Of a DNA stretch of 64,000 nt, positions 9,002 to 16,331 are shown one piece after another (within the stretch, counting starts at the first letter, position 1; the number at the start of each line of letters is the position of its first letter). The stretch spans positions 1,364,001 to 1,428,000 of the forward strand of contig NZ_CANMRL010000001.1 in assembly GCF_947500255.1 (NCBI RefSeq), read 5' to 3'. Below the pieces are notes generated by a model, which saw only the letters and a program-made list of their open reading frames with translations, made no database searches and was not told the DNA's origin. The stretch is from an uncultured Psychroserpens sp. GTDB taxonomy: Bacteria > Bacteroidota > Bacteroidia > Flavobacteriales > Flavobacteriaceae. The position numbers and the translations under genes were made by a program.

Positions 9002-10010
9002 AGCGCTAGGTTTTATTTGCTTTTTTATTGTTACCTCATTACTTCATTCTCAAACATTCTCTGGAAGGGTAGTTGATTTTAAAACCAAGGAACCGTTGAT
9101 GGCTGTTTCTATCTATTTTGATAATACAACCATAGGAACAACAACCGATGATCAAGGTGTTTTTTCAATCGACTTTTCTGATGCAATCCAATCCAATCTC
9201 ATTATTTCTTATTTGGGTTATGAGACTATTATTATTTCAGATTATAGAACAACATCTACTATTTTAGTTGAGTTGAAGGAAACGTTAAACCAATTAAACG
9301 AAGTGGTTGTTAATGCAGACGACGGTTTGACACGAAAACAAAAATTGAAACTATTTCGAAAAGAATTTCTGGGCTTTTCTGAGTTTTCGAAATCCTGTAA
9401 AATTCTCAATGAAGATGATTTAATATTAAGGTTTAATAAGACAGATAATATATTAACTGTTAGTGCTAAAAGGCCTGTTTTGGTGAAAAATAAAAGCTTA
9501 CAATATGAAATTGCTTATGATATTCAAGATTTTGAAATCGCGTTTCGTTATGTAGATCCTAAGCTTGATCAATATTCCACACATTCAGTATTGTACACAG
9601 GAACATCATTTTATAAAGATGTAAGCAATAGGAAAAAGCGAAAAACAAAAAAGAATAGGGAGAAAGCCTTTAAGGGGTCTGTCCAGCATTTTATGCGCTC
9701 ATTATATGACAAGAATTTAAGAAAAGAAGGCTTTGATATTTTCCATAAAAAATTTCAGGTAAATGAATGGGAATTTTTTAAAATAGAAGATGTAAAAGAT
9801 TCTTCATTCAAGAAGGTAACGCTCAATACCAAAGTCAATATTCTTTTTGACCTTAAAGATCAATCTGTTTTAGAACCTAGGGTCGCTTATTTCTATATTG
9901 ATGCCTATGGCAATTATTCACCTATTACAGAGCTCCTTTTTGGAGGTGTAATGGGAAGCTATCGAATAGGGGACTTATTGCCCACTAATTACAGATTAGA
10001 AAGCAACTAG
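8991..10010 (+). CDS. Exported protein with carboxypeptidase-regulatory-like domain
   Basis: A 339-residue protein with a signal peptide (RALGFICFFIVTSLLHSQ). Residues about 22-105 form a carboxypeptidase-D regulatory-like beta-sandwich (TFSGRVVDFKTKEPLMAVSIYF, TTTDDQGVFSID, ISYLGYETIII), as at the N-terminus of Bacteroidota TonB receptors. No plug or barrel follows. The remaining roughly 230 residues are of unknown function. It overlaps the 3' end of the olsF-like gene by 11 bp, suggesting coupling, and its last 4 bp overlap arsC on the other strand. Probably periplasmic or on the envelope surface. Confidence 0.75.
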   Translation: MMSRALGFICFFIVTSLLHSQTFSGRVVDFKTKEPLMAVSIYFDNTTIGTTTDDQGVFSIDFSDAIQSNLIISYLGYETIIISDYRTTSTILVELKETLNQLNEVVVNADDGLTRKQKLKLFRKEFLGFSEFSKSCKILNEDDLILRFNKTDNILTVSAKRPVLVKNKSLQYEIAYDIQDFEIAFRYVDPKLDQYSTHSVLYTGTSFYKDVSNRKKRKTKKNREKAFKGSVQHFMRSLYDKNLRKEGFDIFHKKFQVNEWEFFKIEDVKDSSFKKVTLNTKVNILFDLKDQSVLEPRVAYFYIDAYGNYSPITELLFGGVMGSYRIGDLLPTNYRLESN

Positions 10011-10423
10011 AGTTTCTCGTTGACAAAGGCTTGGAAATATGATCGAATTTCGTTCCTAGCTTTTAGAAACGCATTATGTTTTTCAGAATCACTTCCAACA
10101 ACTTTTGATGGATCAAAAAAGTTGTGATGTAATCTCACAGCATTTTTACTTGGAATATATGGACAGTTTTCATTAGCATGATCACAAACAGTGATGATAT
10201 AATCAAAATCAATATTTTCATATTCATCGACGTGATTAGACGTGTGATTTGAAATATCAATATGATCTTCTTTCATAATAGACACTGCTCCTGGATTTAA
10301 GCCATGAGTTTCTATTCCAGCACTATAGATTTTTGCTTTTCCTTGAGTAAATGTATTGAGATAACCATGAGCCATTTGGCTTCGACATGAATTACCTGTG
10401 CAGAGAACGAGTATATTTTTCAT
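10007..10423 (-). CDS. arsC: Arsenate reductase, thioredoxin-coupled low-molecular-weight-phosphatase type
   Basis: Reduces arsenate to arsenite. The 138-residue protein has the P-loop C8-T-G-N-S-C13-R14 and the resolving pair C80/C87 in VCDHANENCP. This is the Cys-triad layout of the thioredoxin-dependent (Staphylococcus pI258-type) enzymes, distinct from the glutaredoxin type. It is the last gene of the arsR-DUF6428-GNAT-arsC transcript; its ATG overlaps the GNAT stop by one base. It is convergent with, and overlaps by 4 bp, the exported-protein gene. Regulation by ArsR from the operator at 11831 is likely. Confidence 0.93.
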   Translation of the reverse strand: MKNILVLCTGNSCRSQMAHGYLNTFTQGKAKIYSAGIETHGLNPGAVSIMKEDHIDISNHTSNHVDEYENIDFDYIITVCDHANENCPYIPSKNAVRLHHNFFDPSKVVGSDSEKHNAFLKARNEIRSYFQAFVNEKL

Positions 10424-10917
10424 TAAATTCCTATGTGGTGACTTCGTCGTTCTAAAAGGACGTTGTCAAACCATTTATTATTAAGTTTTCCTATTTTCTC
10501 GCGTACGCCAATCACTCTGAATCCGCAAGATTTATGTAAATGTATGCTAATTTTATTGTCTTTAAAAATACTTGCTTGTAATGTCCAAAATCCTCTAGAT
10601 TCACTTTCTTTTATAAGTTGCAAAAGCAGTTGTTTTCCAATGCGCTTACCTTGCATTGGTTTGGCAACATATACGCTTACTTCTGCAACACCTTTATAGA
10701 CTTCTCTTTGAGAAACTTTAGACAACACTGCAAATCCGACGATGTCTTGATCAATGCTAGCTACAATTCTTGGATGATCAATATATTTTTTATTCCATAA
10801 TGACCAATCTGGTAATTTGGTTTCGAAAGTAGCAATTCCAGTGCGTATACCATCTCCATAGATATCCAAAACCTGTTGAAAATCATCTTTTCTAAATGCC
10901 CTTAGAACAATACACAT
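10423..10917 (-). CDS. GNAT acetyltransferase of the phosphinothricin/arsinothricin (ArsN1) type
   Basis: A 164-residue GNAT domain. IYGDGIRTGIATFETKLPDWSLW is the substrate-side signature of phosphinothricin acetyltransferases, followed by AEVSVYVAKPMQGKRIGKQLL (acetyl-CoA loop) and IHLHKSCGFRVIGVREKIGKLNNKW. Family members in ars operons are called ArsN1 and detoxify arsinothricin, an organoarsenical glutamate analogue; that function is an inference from location. The ATG at 10917 is chosen because it leaves an 8-bp gap after the upstream gene. A longer reading to 10956 would overlap that gene and add a non-family leader. Generic phosphinothricin or methionine-sulfoximine acetylation is the alternative. 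Confidence 0.8.
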   Translation of the reverse strand: MCIVLRAFRKDDFQQVLDIYGDGIRTGIATFETKLPDWSLWNKKYIDHPRIVASIDQDIVGFAVLSKVSQREVYKGVAEVSVYVAKPMQGKRIGKQLLLQLIKESESRGFWTLQASIFKDNKISIHLHKSCGFRVIGVREKIGKLNNKWFDNVLLERRSHHIGI

Positions 10918-10925
10918 AGTTGAGC

Positions 10926-11423
10926 TTAGCAGCAATTGCCACTTGGTGAGCAACAAGGTTCATCATTGGTTACTAATTCTTTCTTTTGATCAGGAACTCC
11001 ACAGGCTTCTTTAGCCTTACAATCTGTTTGTTCTACAGATAACTTGATGATGAGTTTATTATTTTCTATTGTAAAGTCACTAACAAATAATTGAGCCGTA
11101 TGAAATGTCTTATTACTGTATTCAAATTTGATTTCAGCATTTAAATCATAAGGTTTTATCTTTCCAACCTTATTAAGAATTCCTAAAGCTTTATAAACAG
11201 ACATGAAATTGGTTTTATCTATTTCACTTGGACTTTCCCATAGCTGAATAATTGTTTCGTTCCAGTTATCAGTTTGAGCACCACAATCTACAGAGTTGAT
11301 TGTGATATGCTTAACTTCAGTAATATGATAATTTGCACCAACAAAAGCATTAGGGATGTATTCAAAAAGTAATGACTTGTCTTGGTTTTGTTCCAGTATT
11401 GAGAATAATTCTTGTGTTTTCAT
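10926..11423 (-). CDS. DUF6428-like protein with a cysteine-rich tail, in the ars operon
   Basis: A 165-residue protein of unknown biochemical role, resembling the family I know as DUF6428, which recurs in Bacteroidota ars operons. Residues 1-130 look like a soluble alpha/beta domain (AFVGANYHITEVKHITINSVDCG near residue 30). The tail carries six cysteines, C135, C141, C157, C158, C164 and C165, the last four as two CC pairs in EPCCSPSGNCC. Vicinal cysteines could bind arsenite, which suggests a metallochaperone or sensor role; this is inference. It sits between arsR (54-bp gap containing a hairpin) and the acetyltransferase gene. Confidence 0.7.
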   Translation of the reverse strand: MKTQELFSILEQNQDKSLLFEYIPNAFVGANYHITEVKHITINSVDCGAQTDNWNETIIQLWESPSEIDKTNFMSVYKALGILNKVGKIKPYDLNAEIKFEYSNKTFHTAQLFVSDFTIENNKLIIKLSVEQTDCKAKEACGVPDQKKELVTNDEPCCSPSGNCC

Positions 11424-11464
11424 CTTAATTTAATATTTAGTTTTTTTATGAGCGCACTAATTAA

Positions 11465-11479
11465 AGTCGATTATCGACT
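11465..11479. other. Small inverted repeat at the end of arsR
   Basis: AGTCGA-TTA-TCGACT is a perfect 6-bp inverted repeat that overlaps the arsR stop codon. It may fold as an intercistronic hairpin or be a weak second ArsR site, since it shares CGATTATCG with the main operator's TTATCG core. No T-run follows, so it is not a normal terminator. Confidence 0.35.
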
Positions 11480-11801
11480 AGCAGCAGTTGGATGTTGTTT
11501 TGTTAAAAAATGAGTTTAATAGTATTTGAAATTCTTCAAATCGTTCTAAGTTAAGACAGTAGCATTTTTTCTTACCTTCAAATCGACCTTTTAATAAACC
11601 AGCATCACCAATAACAGATAGATGCTGAGAGATAGTGGCTTGAGATAAACCAATTTCATCGACCAAATCATTGCAAATACAACCCTCTTGCTCACTAATG
11701 TATTTTAATATAGAGACGCGAGCAGGATGTGCAAACACTTTTGCAATATTGGCAATTTCATTAATATTTTCGGTATAAATAAACCGTTTAGTAACACCCA
11801 T
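11478..11801 (-). CDS. arsR: ArsR/SmtB-family arsenic-responsive repressor
   Basis: A 107-residue winged-helix repressor. ANIAKVFAHPARVSILKYI leads into the DNA-binding helices, with LSQATISQHLSVIGDAGLLKGRFEGKKKCYCL. The C41-I-C43 pair stands in the position of the As(III)-binding CVC motif of classical ArsR. Extra cysteines occur at C80, C82, C106 and C107. As(III) binding would release the repressor from the palindrome just upstream. It is the first gene of the operon. Alternative metal specificity (antimony, cadmium) cannot be excluded. Confidence 0.92.
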   Translation of the reverse strand: MGVTKRFIYTENINEIANIAKVFAHPARVSILKYISEQEGCICNDLVDEIGLSQATISQHLSVIGDAGLLKGRFEGKKKCYCLNLERFEEFQILLNSFFNKTTSNCC

Positions 11802-11818
11802 AGTATTCTATTTAAGTA

Positions 11819-11848
11819 CAAAGATAGTAAATTATCGTAATATTGCAA
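11819..11848 (-). promoter_or_regulatory. ars operon promoter
   Basis: On the minus strand TTG (11848-11846), 19 bp, TATCTTTG (11826-11819): a perfect Bacteroidota-type promoter 18 bp before the arsR ATG. Its -33 box lies at the centre of the palindromic operator. Confidence 0.8.
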
Positions 11849-11860
11849 TATTACGATAAT
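11831..11860. promoter_or_regulatory. ArsR operator: perfect 30-bp palindrome
   Basis: ATTATCGTAATATT, GC, AATATTACGATAAT: two 14-bp arms around a self-complementary GC, with no mismatch. It covers the -33 box and most of the spacer of the ars promoter, so a bound ArsR dimer would block RNA polymerase. Assignment to ArsR is by position; no binding data. Confidence 0.8.
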
Positions 11861-11867
11861 AGAAATT

Positions 11868-11896
11868 AATAAAAAGCCAGAATAAATAATTCCGGC
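11868..11896 (-). terminator. Terminator after the DUF4870-like gene
   Basis: On the minus strand GCCGGAAT-TATTT-ATTCTGGC (8-bp stem with one G-U) is followed by TTTTTATT. It separates the upstream gene from the ars promoter. Confidence 0.75.
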
Positions 11897-11905
11897 CTCT
11901 ATATT

Positions 11906-12406
11906 TTATAATGTTTTAAACCAGTCTTGAAATTGTTCGCCTAATAAAAAAACAGGCTTTTTTTCTCCACTCAAAGCACCAATTATACTCATTACCCAGA
12001 GGATAATTGTAATTAATGATAGAAATCCTAAAAGAGGCATAACAAAACTCAATACCCAAATTCCTAGACTAAGAATACATATGCCTAGCATTTGTCTAAT
12101 ATAAAATGAACCATATTCGGTCCTATTGCTTCCATTCATAACTATTGCTATAATAAAACCTATGATTGTAATATGAGCTATTATAGCGACATTCTTTCCA
12201 TCGCTAAGAACCTCTTTAGCGTCACTAGCAAATTCTTTAGCAGATGCTTTAGCCTCTTCGGCGAACTCACTAGCTTTCTCTTTAGCTTCTTCGGCAAATT
12301 CGCTTGCTTTTTCACTTACTTTATCGGCTGCTTTTTTTGCACCTTCTTTAGCGTCGCCTAACATGTCATTAAGGTCGTCACTTAAGCTTTTATTATCGTC
12401 AGACAT
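11906..12406 (-). CDS. LEA-like repeat region fused to a DUF4870-like membrane domain
   Basis: A 166-residue protein. Residues 1-70 are alanine/lysine/glutamate-rich amphipathic helix with near-identical 11-residue units (KASEFAEEAKE twice, then SAKEFASDAKE), as in group-3 LEA and apolipoprotein-like proteins. Residues about 72-150 hold three to four hydrophobic helices (VAIIAHITIIGFIIAIVM, ICILSLGIWVLSFVMPLLGFLSLITIILWVMSIIGAL) resembling DUF4870. It lacks a signal peptide, so the repeat region probably lies at the cytoplasmic face of the membrane. It follows a second, soluble LEA-like gene by 55 bp. A stress-protective or membrane-shaping role is inference. Confidence 0.65.
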   Translation of the reverse strand: MSDDNKSLSDDLNDMLGDAKEGAKKAADKVSEKASEFAEEAKEKASEFAEEAKASAKEFASDAKEVLSDGKNVAIIAHITIIGFIIAIVMNGSNRTEYGSFYIRQMLGICILSLGIWVLSFVMPLLGFLSLITIILWVMSIIGALSGEKKPVFLLGEQFQDWFKTL

Positions 12407-12461
12407 AATATAATTGGTTTATGGTTATGATATAAAGTTAACAAAAAAGCACTAAATCGAT

Positions 12462-13007
12462 TTATTTTTTACCAAACAACCTTTGAAAAAAGCCTTTTGT
12501 TTTTTTCTTAGCTTCTGTATAGGTTTCTTTAGCATCTTCTGCCAAATCTTCTAATTTATCTTCGGCAACATCTGCAAATTCACCTAACTTTTCGCCAGCT
12601 TCATCAATAAATTCAGCTGCCTTTTCTTTTGCTTCTCCAGCAAATTCTTTAGCATCCTCGGCAAGGTGAGACGCTTTTTCTTTGGCAACATCTGCAAAAG
12701 CACTAAGTTTTTCACCAGTTTCGCTTGCTAATTCTGATGCTTTCTCTTTTGCATTATCGAACATTTCTTTGCCGTCTCCCTTAATAAACTCTGTAGCTTT
12801 ATCCTTTACATTTCCTAAAACTTCTTTAGCATCTTCTGCTAATTCTGATGCTTTTTCTTTAGCATTATTAAAAGCGTCAGTAGCATTATCTTTTAAATCA
12901 CTTGTTTTATCAGAAGCGGCATCTGTTATTTCGTTTACCGTATCTTCAGTAGATTCAATTTCATTATTTAAGTCGTCTTCTAGATTTTTGTTGTTGTCTT
13001 CGGTCAT
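12462..13007 (-). CDS. Group-3 LEA-like amphipathic repeat protein
   Basis: A 181-residue, highly charged, cysteine-free protein without a signal peptide. Residues about 45-165 are tandem 11-mers of the form AKEKASELAED (NAKEKASELAEDAKEVLG, VAKEKASHLAEDAKEFAG, EAKEKAAEFIDEAGEKLG). This is the hallmark of LEA_4/YtxH-like proteins that form amphipathic helices on drying or against membranes. The C-terminus (GFFQRLFGKK) is a short basic amphipathic segment that could touch lipid. Repeats are similar to those in the neighbouring membrane-anchored protein, suggesting duplication and a joint role. Confidence 0.65.
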   Translation of the reverse strand: MTEDNNKNLEDDLNNEIESTEDTVNEITDAASDKTSDLKDNATDAFNNAKEKASELAEDAKEVLGNVKDKATEFIKGDGKEMFDNAKEKASELASETGEKLSAFADVAKEKASHLAEDAKEFAGEAKEKAAEFIDEAGEKLGEFADVAEDKLEDLAEDAKETYTEAKKKTKGFFQRLFGKK

Positions 13008-13059
13008 TGTTGTTACTTGTTTATTTATGAGTAGTTTAAAATTACAATTTGTTACACCT

Positions 13060-13446
13060 CTACTTAAACGCTTGATCTACTGGTTCCCAAAGTTCAATTT
13101 TATTGCCCTCGTTATCTAATATCCAACCAAACTTTCCATAGTCATATTCTTCCATCTCTCCTACTATTGTGACCCCTTCTTCTTTTAAAGTCACTAAAAG
13201 TTCCTTTAAATTTTCAACACGATAATTAAACATAAACTCTTTTTTAGATGGTTCAAAGTATTTAGTATCGTCTTTAAAAGCACTCCATTGTGTGGAGCAA
13301 TCATTACCTTCTTTATCTTTCCACCAAAAGGTGCAGCCATAGTCATCGGTATTAAAACCCAAATGCTTTTTGTACCAATCTTTTGACGCTTTAGGGTCTT
13401 TCGACTTAAAAAATAAACCTCCTATTCCTGTTACTCTATTTTTCAT
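13060..13446 (-). CDS. VOC (glyoxalase/bleomycin-resistance fold) family protein
   Basis: A 128-residue single-domain VOC protein. GIGGLFFKSKDPKASKDWYKKHLGFN is the first beta-alpha-beta unit and GKFGWILDNEGNKIELWEP the last, with E in the usual metal-ligand position of IELWEP. The WWKDKEGND segment and overall shape resemble uncharacterised glyoxalase-like proteins; the substrate is unknown. It starts one base after the DUF1801 stop, so it is in that operon. Confidence 0.8.
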   Translation of the reverse strand: MKNRVTGIGGLFFKSKDPKASKDWYKKHLGFNTDDYGCTFWWKDKEGNDCSTQWSAFKDDTKYFEPSKKEFMFNYRVENLKELLVTLKEEGVTIVGEMEEYDYGKFGWILDNEGNKIELWEPVDQAFK

Positions 13447-13905
13447 CTATTTTTTGTTTAGTGCTGTTTCATAAATATCTATCCACTCTTCAACAGTCAT
13501 TTTTCCTAAAAGCTCTTCAATGAGATCATATGGAATATCATCTATCTTTTTAAAACGAATACAACTTTTTCCCATATCCAATTTATATTTTGAATGTTTT
13601 GGATATTCTGATACAAACCAGTCGTACAATTCTTTCTTTGCATACATCCCAGAATGGTACAATGCGATAAAGTTTTTTTGTGACGCCAAATTAATAAATG
13701 GTAATGGTGGGAATGGTTTACAATGATAACCCGCTGGATAAATGGATTTTGGAACGTAATATGCTAACATACCATATCCCATTCCGGCTTCAAGTCCTTT
13801 GGGCATGTGTTTTTTTATAAGATTGTTTAATTTCGTAATAGGGGCTTTTCTTTCTTCCGGTAGCTGACTAATATAGTCTTCAGGTGATGTTGCTTTGTAT
13901 TGCAT
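13447..13905 (-). CDS. DUF1801 family protein
   Basis: A 152-residue soluble protein of the DUF1801/YdhG-like fold: ATSPEDYISQLPEERKAPITKLNNLIKKHMP at the N-terminus, then GMGYGMLAYYVP, and FIALYHSGMYAKKELYDWF, with KLDMGKSCIRFKKIDDIPYDLIEELL near the end. Members are related to the iron-sulfur assembly protein frataxin in fold, but the function is unknown. It lies between DUF4199 (10-bp gap) and VOC (no gap), apparently one transcript. Confidence 0.8.
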   Translation of the reverse strand: MQYKATSPEDYISQLPEERKAPITKLNNLIKKHMPKGLEAGMGYGMLAYYVPKSIYPAGYHCKPFPPLPFINLASQKNFIALYHSGMYAKKELYDWFVSEYPKHSKYKLDMGKSCIRFKKIDDIPYDLIEELLGKMTVEEWIDIYETALNKK

Positions 13906-13915
13906 AATATTAATT

Positions 13916-14422
13916 TTATTTACGTTGAAGGATTAATGCAGAAATTAAAGATATGATAAATCCTATAATTACGACACTAGCGAACATGATAAATGCTAGA
14001 AACCCAGAACCTCCATAATCATTCATTTGCTGAGTAAGTTCATTTTTTTTGGCTTCTAATTCTGCTCCAGAATATGTTTCCTCTAAACCTTTAATCGAAG
14101 TGTCTAAAAACTCTTGAGCAAAATCTGGATTTATAACTGTAGTGTATAGGTAATCAGCAATTCCGATACCAATACCAACCATTGCAGAAATAAGAACACC
14201 AATTAATAAGGCTTTACCAAAACTTACCATACCATCATTAACATGATCGCGATAATGTTTTATTCCAAAGAAAACGAAAGAAAGTGAAGCCACCATTGTT
14301 GTGTAACCTATAATTTCCTGAGTGGAATAACTTAAACCTTTCCCAAATACTAATGCCAATAAGAATAAAATAACGGCAACCGCAAGACCATAAAGTCCAA
14401 ATCTAATAACTGTGTTTTTCAT
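13916..14422 (-). CDS. DUF4199 membrane protein
   Basis: A 168-residue inner-membrane protein with four hydrophobic helices: YGLAVAVILFLLALVFG, IIGYTTMVASLSFVFFGIKHYRD, FGKALLIGVLISAMVGIGIGIADYLY, and FLAFIMFASVVIIGFIISLISALIL. This arrangement, with the FFGIKHYRD loop, is typical of DUF4199. The ATG at 14422 (MKNTVIRFGLY) is chosen over one 48 bp upstream because the extra residues are not family-like. Function unknown; it heads the DUF4199-DUF1801-VOC set, downstream of the LuxR-type regulator. Confidence 0.8.
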   Translation of the reverse strand: MKNTVIRFGLYGLAVAVILFLLALVFGKGLSYSTQEIIGYTTMVASLSFVFFGIKHYRDHVNDGMVSFGKALLIGVLISAMVGIGIGIADYLYTTVINPDFAQEFLDTSIKGLEETYSGAELEAKKNELTQQMNDYGGSGFLAFIMFASVVIIGFIISLISALILQRK

Positions 14423-14527
14423 AATGTGTTGATTTATATTAATAGCCCAAAAGTAGATTAATGATGCCATTAAAGGCTCATACTAAAGTACCAAAGCGGT
14501 CATACTTAAGTATAAAATACTACATTT

Positions 14528-14938
14528 TTATATAATGTTGATGTCTTTTGCTATTTGAAGCGCTTGTGTGCGACGTTTAGCATTTAACTTAGATAGCAGA
14601 TTCGAAACATGTGTCTTTACAGTGCTTTCTGAAACAAAGAGTTTATCTCCAATTTCTTTATTAGATAACCCTTCGGAAATACCAATGAGCACTTCATACT
14701 CACGTTTACTTATATCCAAAGCTTCGATTTTTTTATGATCAATTTCTTTTAAGACCTTAGTAGATTTGTGGAGGCTTTTTTTGTTGAGGTATACGCCAAC
14801 AAAAAAGAAGACCACAGCAATCAAAGCAATAGTGAATTCTGATTTTAAATCACCAGAAATAATAGCATATTTACTAAACTGAAACAGCAGTAACAATCCA
14901 AGAATGAGCAATCCAAATACAAGAATGGTTCGTTTCAC
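14528..14938 (-). CDS. Membrane-anchored LuxR-type transcriptional regulator
   Basis: A 136-residue protein with two N-terminal transmembrane helices (ILVFGLLILGLLLLFQF and FTIALIAVVFFFVGVYL) and a C-terminal LuxR/GerE helix-turn-helix at about 75-136 (LDISKREYEVLIGISEGLSNKEIGDKLFVSESTVKTHVSNLLSKL). No receiver or ligand domain is present, so activity may be set by membrane location or by dimerisation. The DUF4199-DUF1801-VOC genes 105 bp downstream are the natural candidate targets; that is inference. Confidence 0.85.
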   Translation of the reverse strand: MKRTILVFGLLILGLLLLFQFSKYAIISGDLKSEFTIALIAVVFFFVGVYLNKKSLHKSTKVLKEIDHKKIEALDISKREYEVLIGISEGLSNKEIGDKLFVSESTVKTHVSNLLSKLNAKRRTQALQIAKDINII

Positions 14939-14984
14939 ACGTTTGAATTTTGGTAATTATTAGTGTTGGTTTTATGTTTTAAAT

Positions 14985-15920
14985 TTAGCAAAATTCTGCT
15001 TTTATCTTGTCAACAATCGTTTGGGCTAACTTTTCTTTACTTTCAAAAGTCCATCCAGCAACATGTGGTGTGAGAATAACATTTTCTGCAGCAATAAGAT
15101 ACTTGAAAGGTTTAGGCATATCAGACGTAAATAAATTTTCAAAAGAGGACTTCTCATATTCTAATACATCCAAACCAGCGCCTAAAATTTTACCCAATTT
15201 TAAGGCAGCTACCAAATCTTTGGTGACAACGCTTTTCCCACGTGCTGTATTTATGAGCCAGAAAGGTTTTTTAAACGCATCGATGAATTTAGAATTCACC
15301 ATATTGATGGTTTGAGGTGTTTCTGGTGTATGAAGGCTTAATACATCTGCATGTTTCTGCAATTCTTTTAGAGAGACTTGAGTAGCGTTATCATCGCCAA
15401 CATTGTGTTTAATGTCATAACAAAGTACTTTAACCTCAAAACCTCTAAGCTTTTTGGCAAAGGCTTTACCCATATTACCATAGCCAATAAGGCCAACTGT
15501 TTTACCATCGAGCTCTAAGCCGCGATTGTCTTCTCGCCTCCATTTACCATCACGAACTTCTTTATCTGCAGTATTTAGTTTATTAAAAAGGGATAATAGC
15601 ATGGCCAGGCTATGCTCACCAACAGCATTACGATTACCTTCGGGAGCAGCAATAAGTTTGATCCCTTTTTGTTGTGCATAATCCGTATCAATATTTTCTA
15701 GTCCTGCACCAACACGACCAATAAATTTTAAGTTTTTTGCTGCGTCTAAAAATTGAGCATCAATTTTAAAACGACTACGAATAATTAAACCGTCATAGTG
15801 ATGGATGAATTGCTCGACAGTATTTTTTGAATCTGTATAATTTTCATCGTTAGTAAAACCTAAAGCATTAAGTTGCTCTAAAAGTAATAGATGATTGGTG
15901 TCTAAGTGAAGTACTTTCAT
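14985..15920 (-). CDS. D-2-hydroxyacid dehydrogenase (phosphoglycerate dehydrogenase-like)
   Basis: A 311-residue NAD-dependent dehydrogenase. The N-terminal catalytic part has FIGRVGAGLENIDTDYAQQKGI, the Rossmann motif GLIGYGNMGKAF near residue 144, the catalytic Arg in NTARGKSVV, the Glu region GAGLDVLEYE, and the His in LTPHVAGWT. No ACT domain follows, so it is the short form. It may serve serine synthesis or reduce another 2-oxoacid; no serC lies nearby. Six bases separate it from the cupin gene. Confidence 0.85.
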   Translation of the reverse strand: MKVLHLDTNHLLLLEQLNALGFTNDENYTDSKNTVEQFIHHYDGLIIRSRFKIDAQFLDAAKNLKFIGRVGAGLENIDTDYAQQKGIKLIAAPEGNRNAVGEHSLAMLLSLFNKLNTADKEVRDGKWRREDNRGLELDGKTVGLIGYGNMGKAFAKKLRGFEVKVLCYDIKHNVGDDNATQVSLKELQKHADVLSLHTPETPQTINMVNSKFIDAFKKPFWLINTARGKSVVTKDLVAALKLGKILGAGLDVLEYEKSSFENLFTSDMPKPFKYLIAAENVILTPHVAGWTFESKEKLAQTIVDKIKAEFC

Positions 15921-15926
15921 GTATAA

Positions 15927-16292
15927 TTATATCCAAGGATACTCTGTTTGTGTTTTTTCATCTTGAACATTTCCTGTATGCGCAGTGTCTAGTTTTTCGA
16001 ACAAGAGTAAATGTACTTCTTCACCATCTTTAGTAGATGGATTATGCTCTACACCTTTAGGGACAACAATCATTTCTCCTTCTTTCACGACTTCTGTTCG
16101 ATCTCTAAATTGCATATATAGCGTGCCTTTAATAACTTGAAATAATTCATCTTCATTGTCGTGACTATGCCACACAAACTCGCCTTTTATTTTGGCTAGT
16201 ATGACTTGCATATTGTCTACAGTCGCAATACGATGTGGATGCCATTGTTTTGAGAAAAGTGTATGTTTTTCTTTGATGTTTATGGGTTTCAT
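15927..16292 (-). CDS. Cupin-domain protein
   Basis: A 121-residue single cupin. Metal-ligand residues are visible as H42-S-H44-D-N-E-D-E49 (HxHxxxxE pattern), with a later His in VPKGVEHNP. Such small cupins bind a metal and serve as isomerases, dioxygenases or sugar-binding modules; no substrate can be named. It is the gene immediately upstream of the hydroxyacid dehydrogenase on the same strand. Confidence 0.8.
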   Translation of the reverse strand: MKPINIKEKHTLFSKQWHPHRIATVDNMQVILAKIKGEFVWHSHDNEDELFQVIKGTLYMQFRDRTEVVKEGEMIVVPKGVEHNPSTKDGEEVHLLLFEKLDTAHTGNVQDEKTQTEYPWI

Positions 16293-16331
16293 TAGGTATA
16301 GATGTTTTATGCTTTAAAGTTACAAAGTTTT

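Noticed and set aside
10423-10956. Longer start for the ars acetyltransferase gene
   Set aside because: It would overlap the DUF6428 coding end and add a leader unlike the family; the ATG at 10917 fits spacing and family.
12462-12960. Repeated DNA segments as a possible CRISPR or tandem DNA repeat
   Set aside because: The periodicity is 33 bp with codon-level variation and follows the 11-residue protein repeat; there are no constant repeats with unique spacers.
12682-13119. 145-codon open frame opposite the soluble LEA-like gene
   Set aside because: It is the antisense of a low-complexity Ala/Lys/Glu repeat, which yields long Ser/Ala/Phe frames by codon bias; no start signals and no protein-like features.
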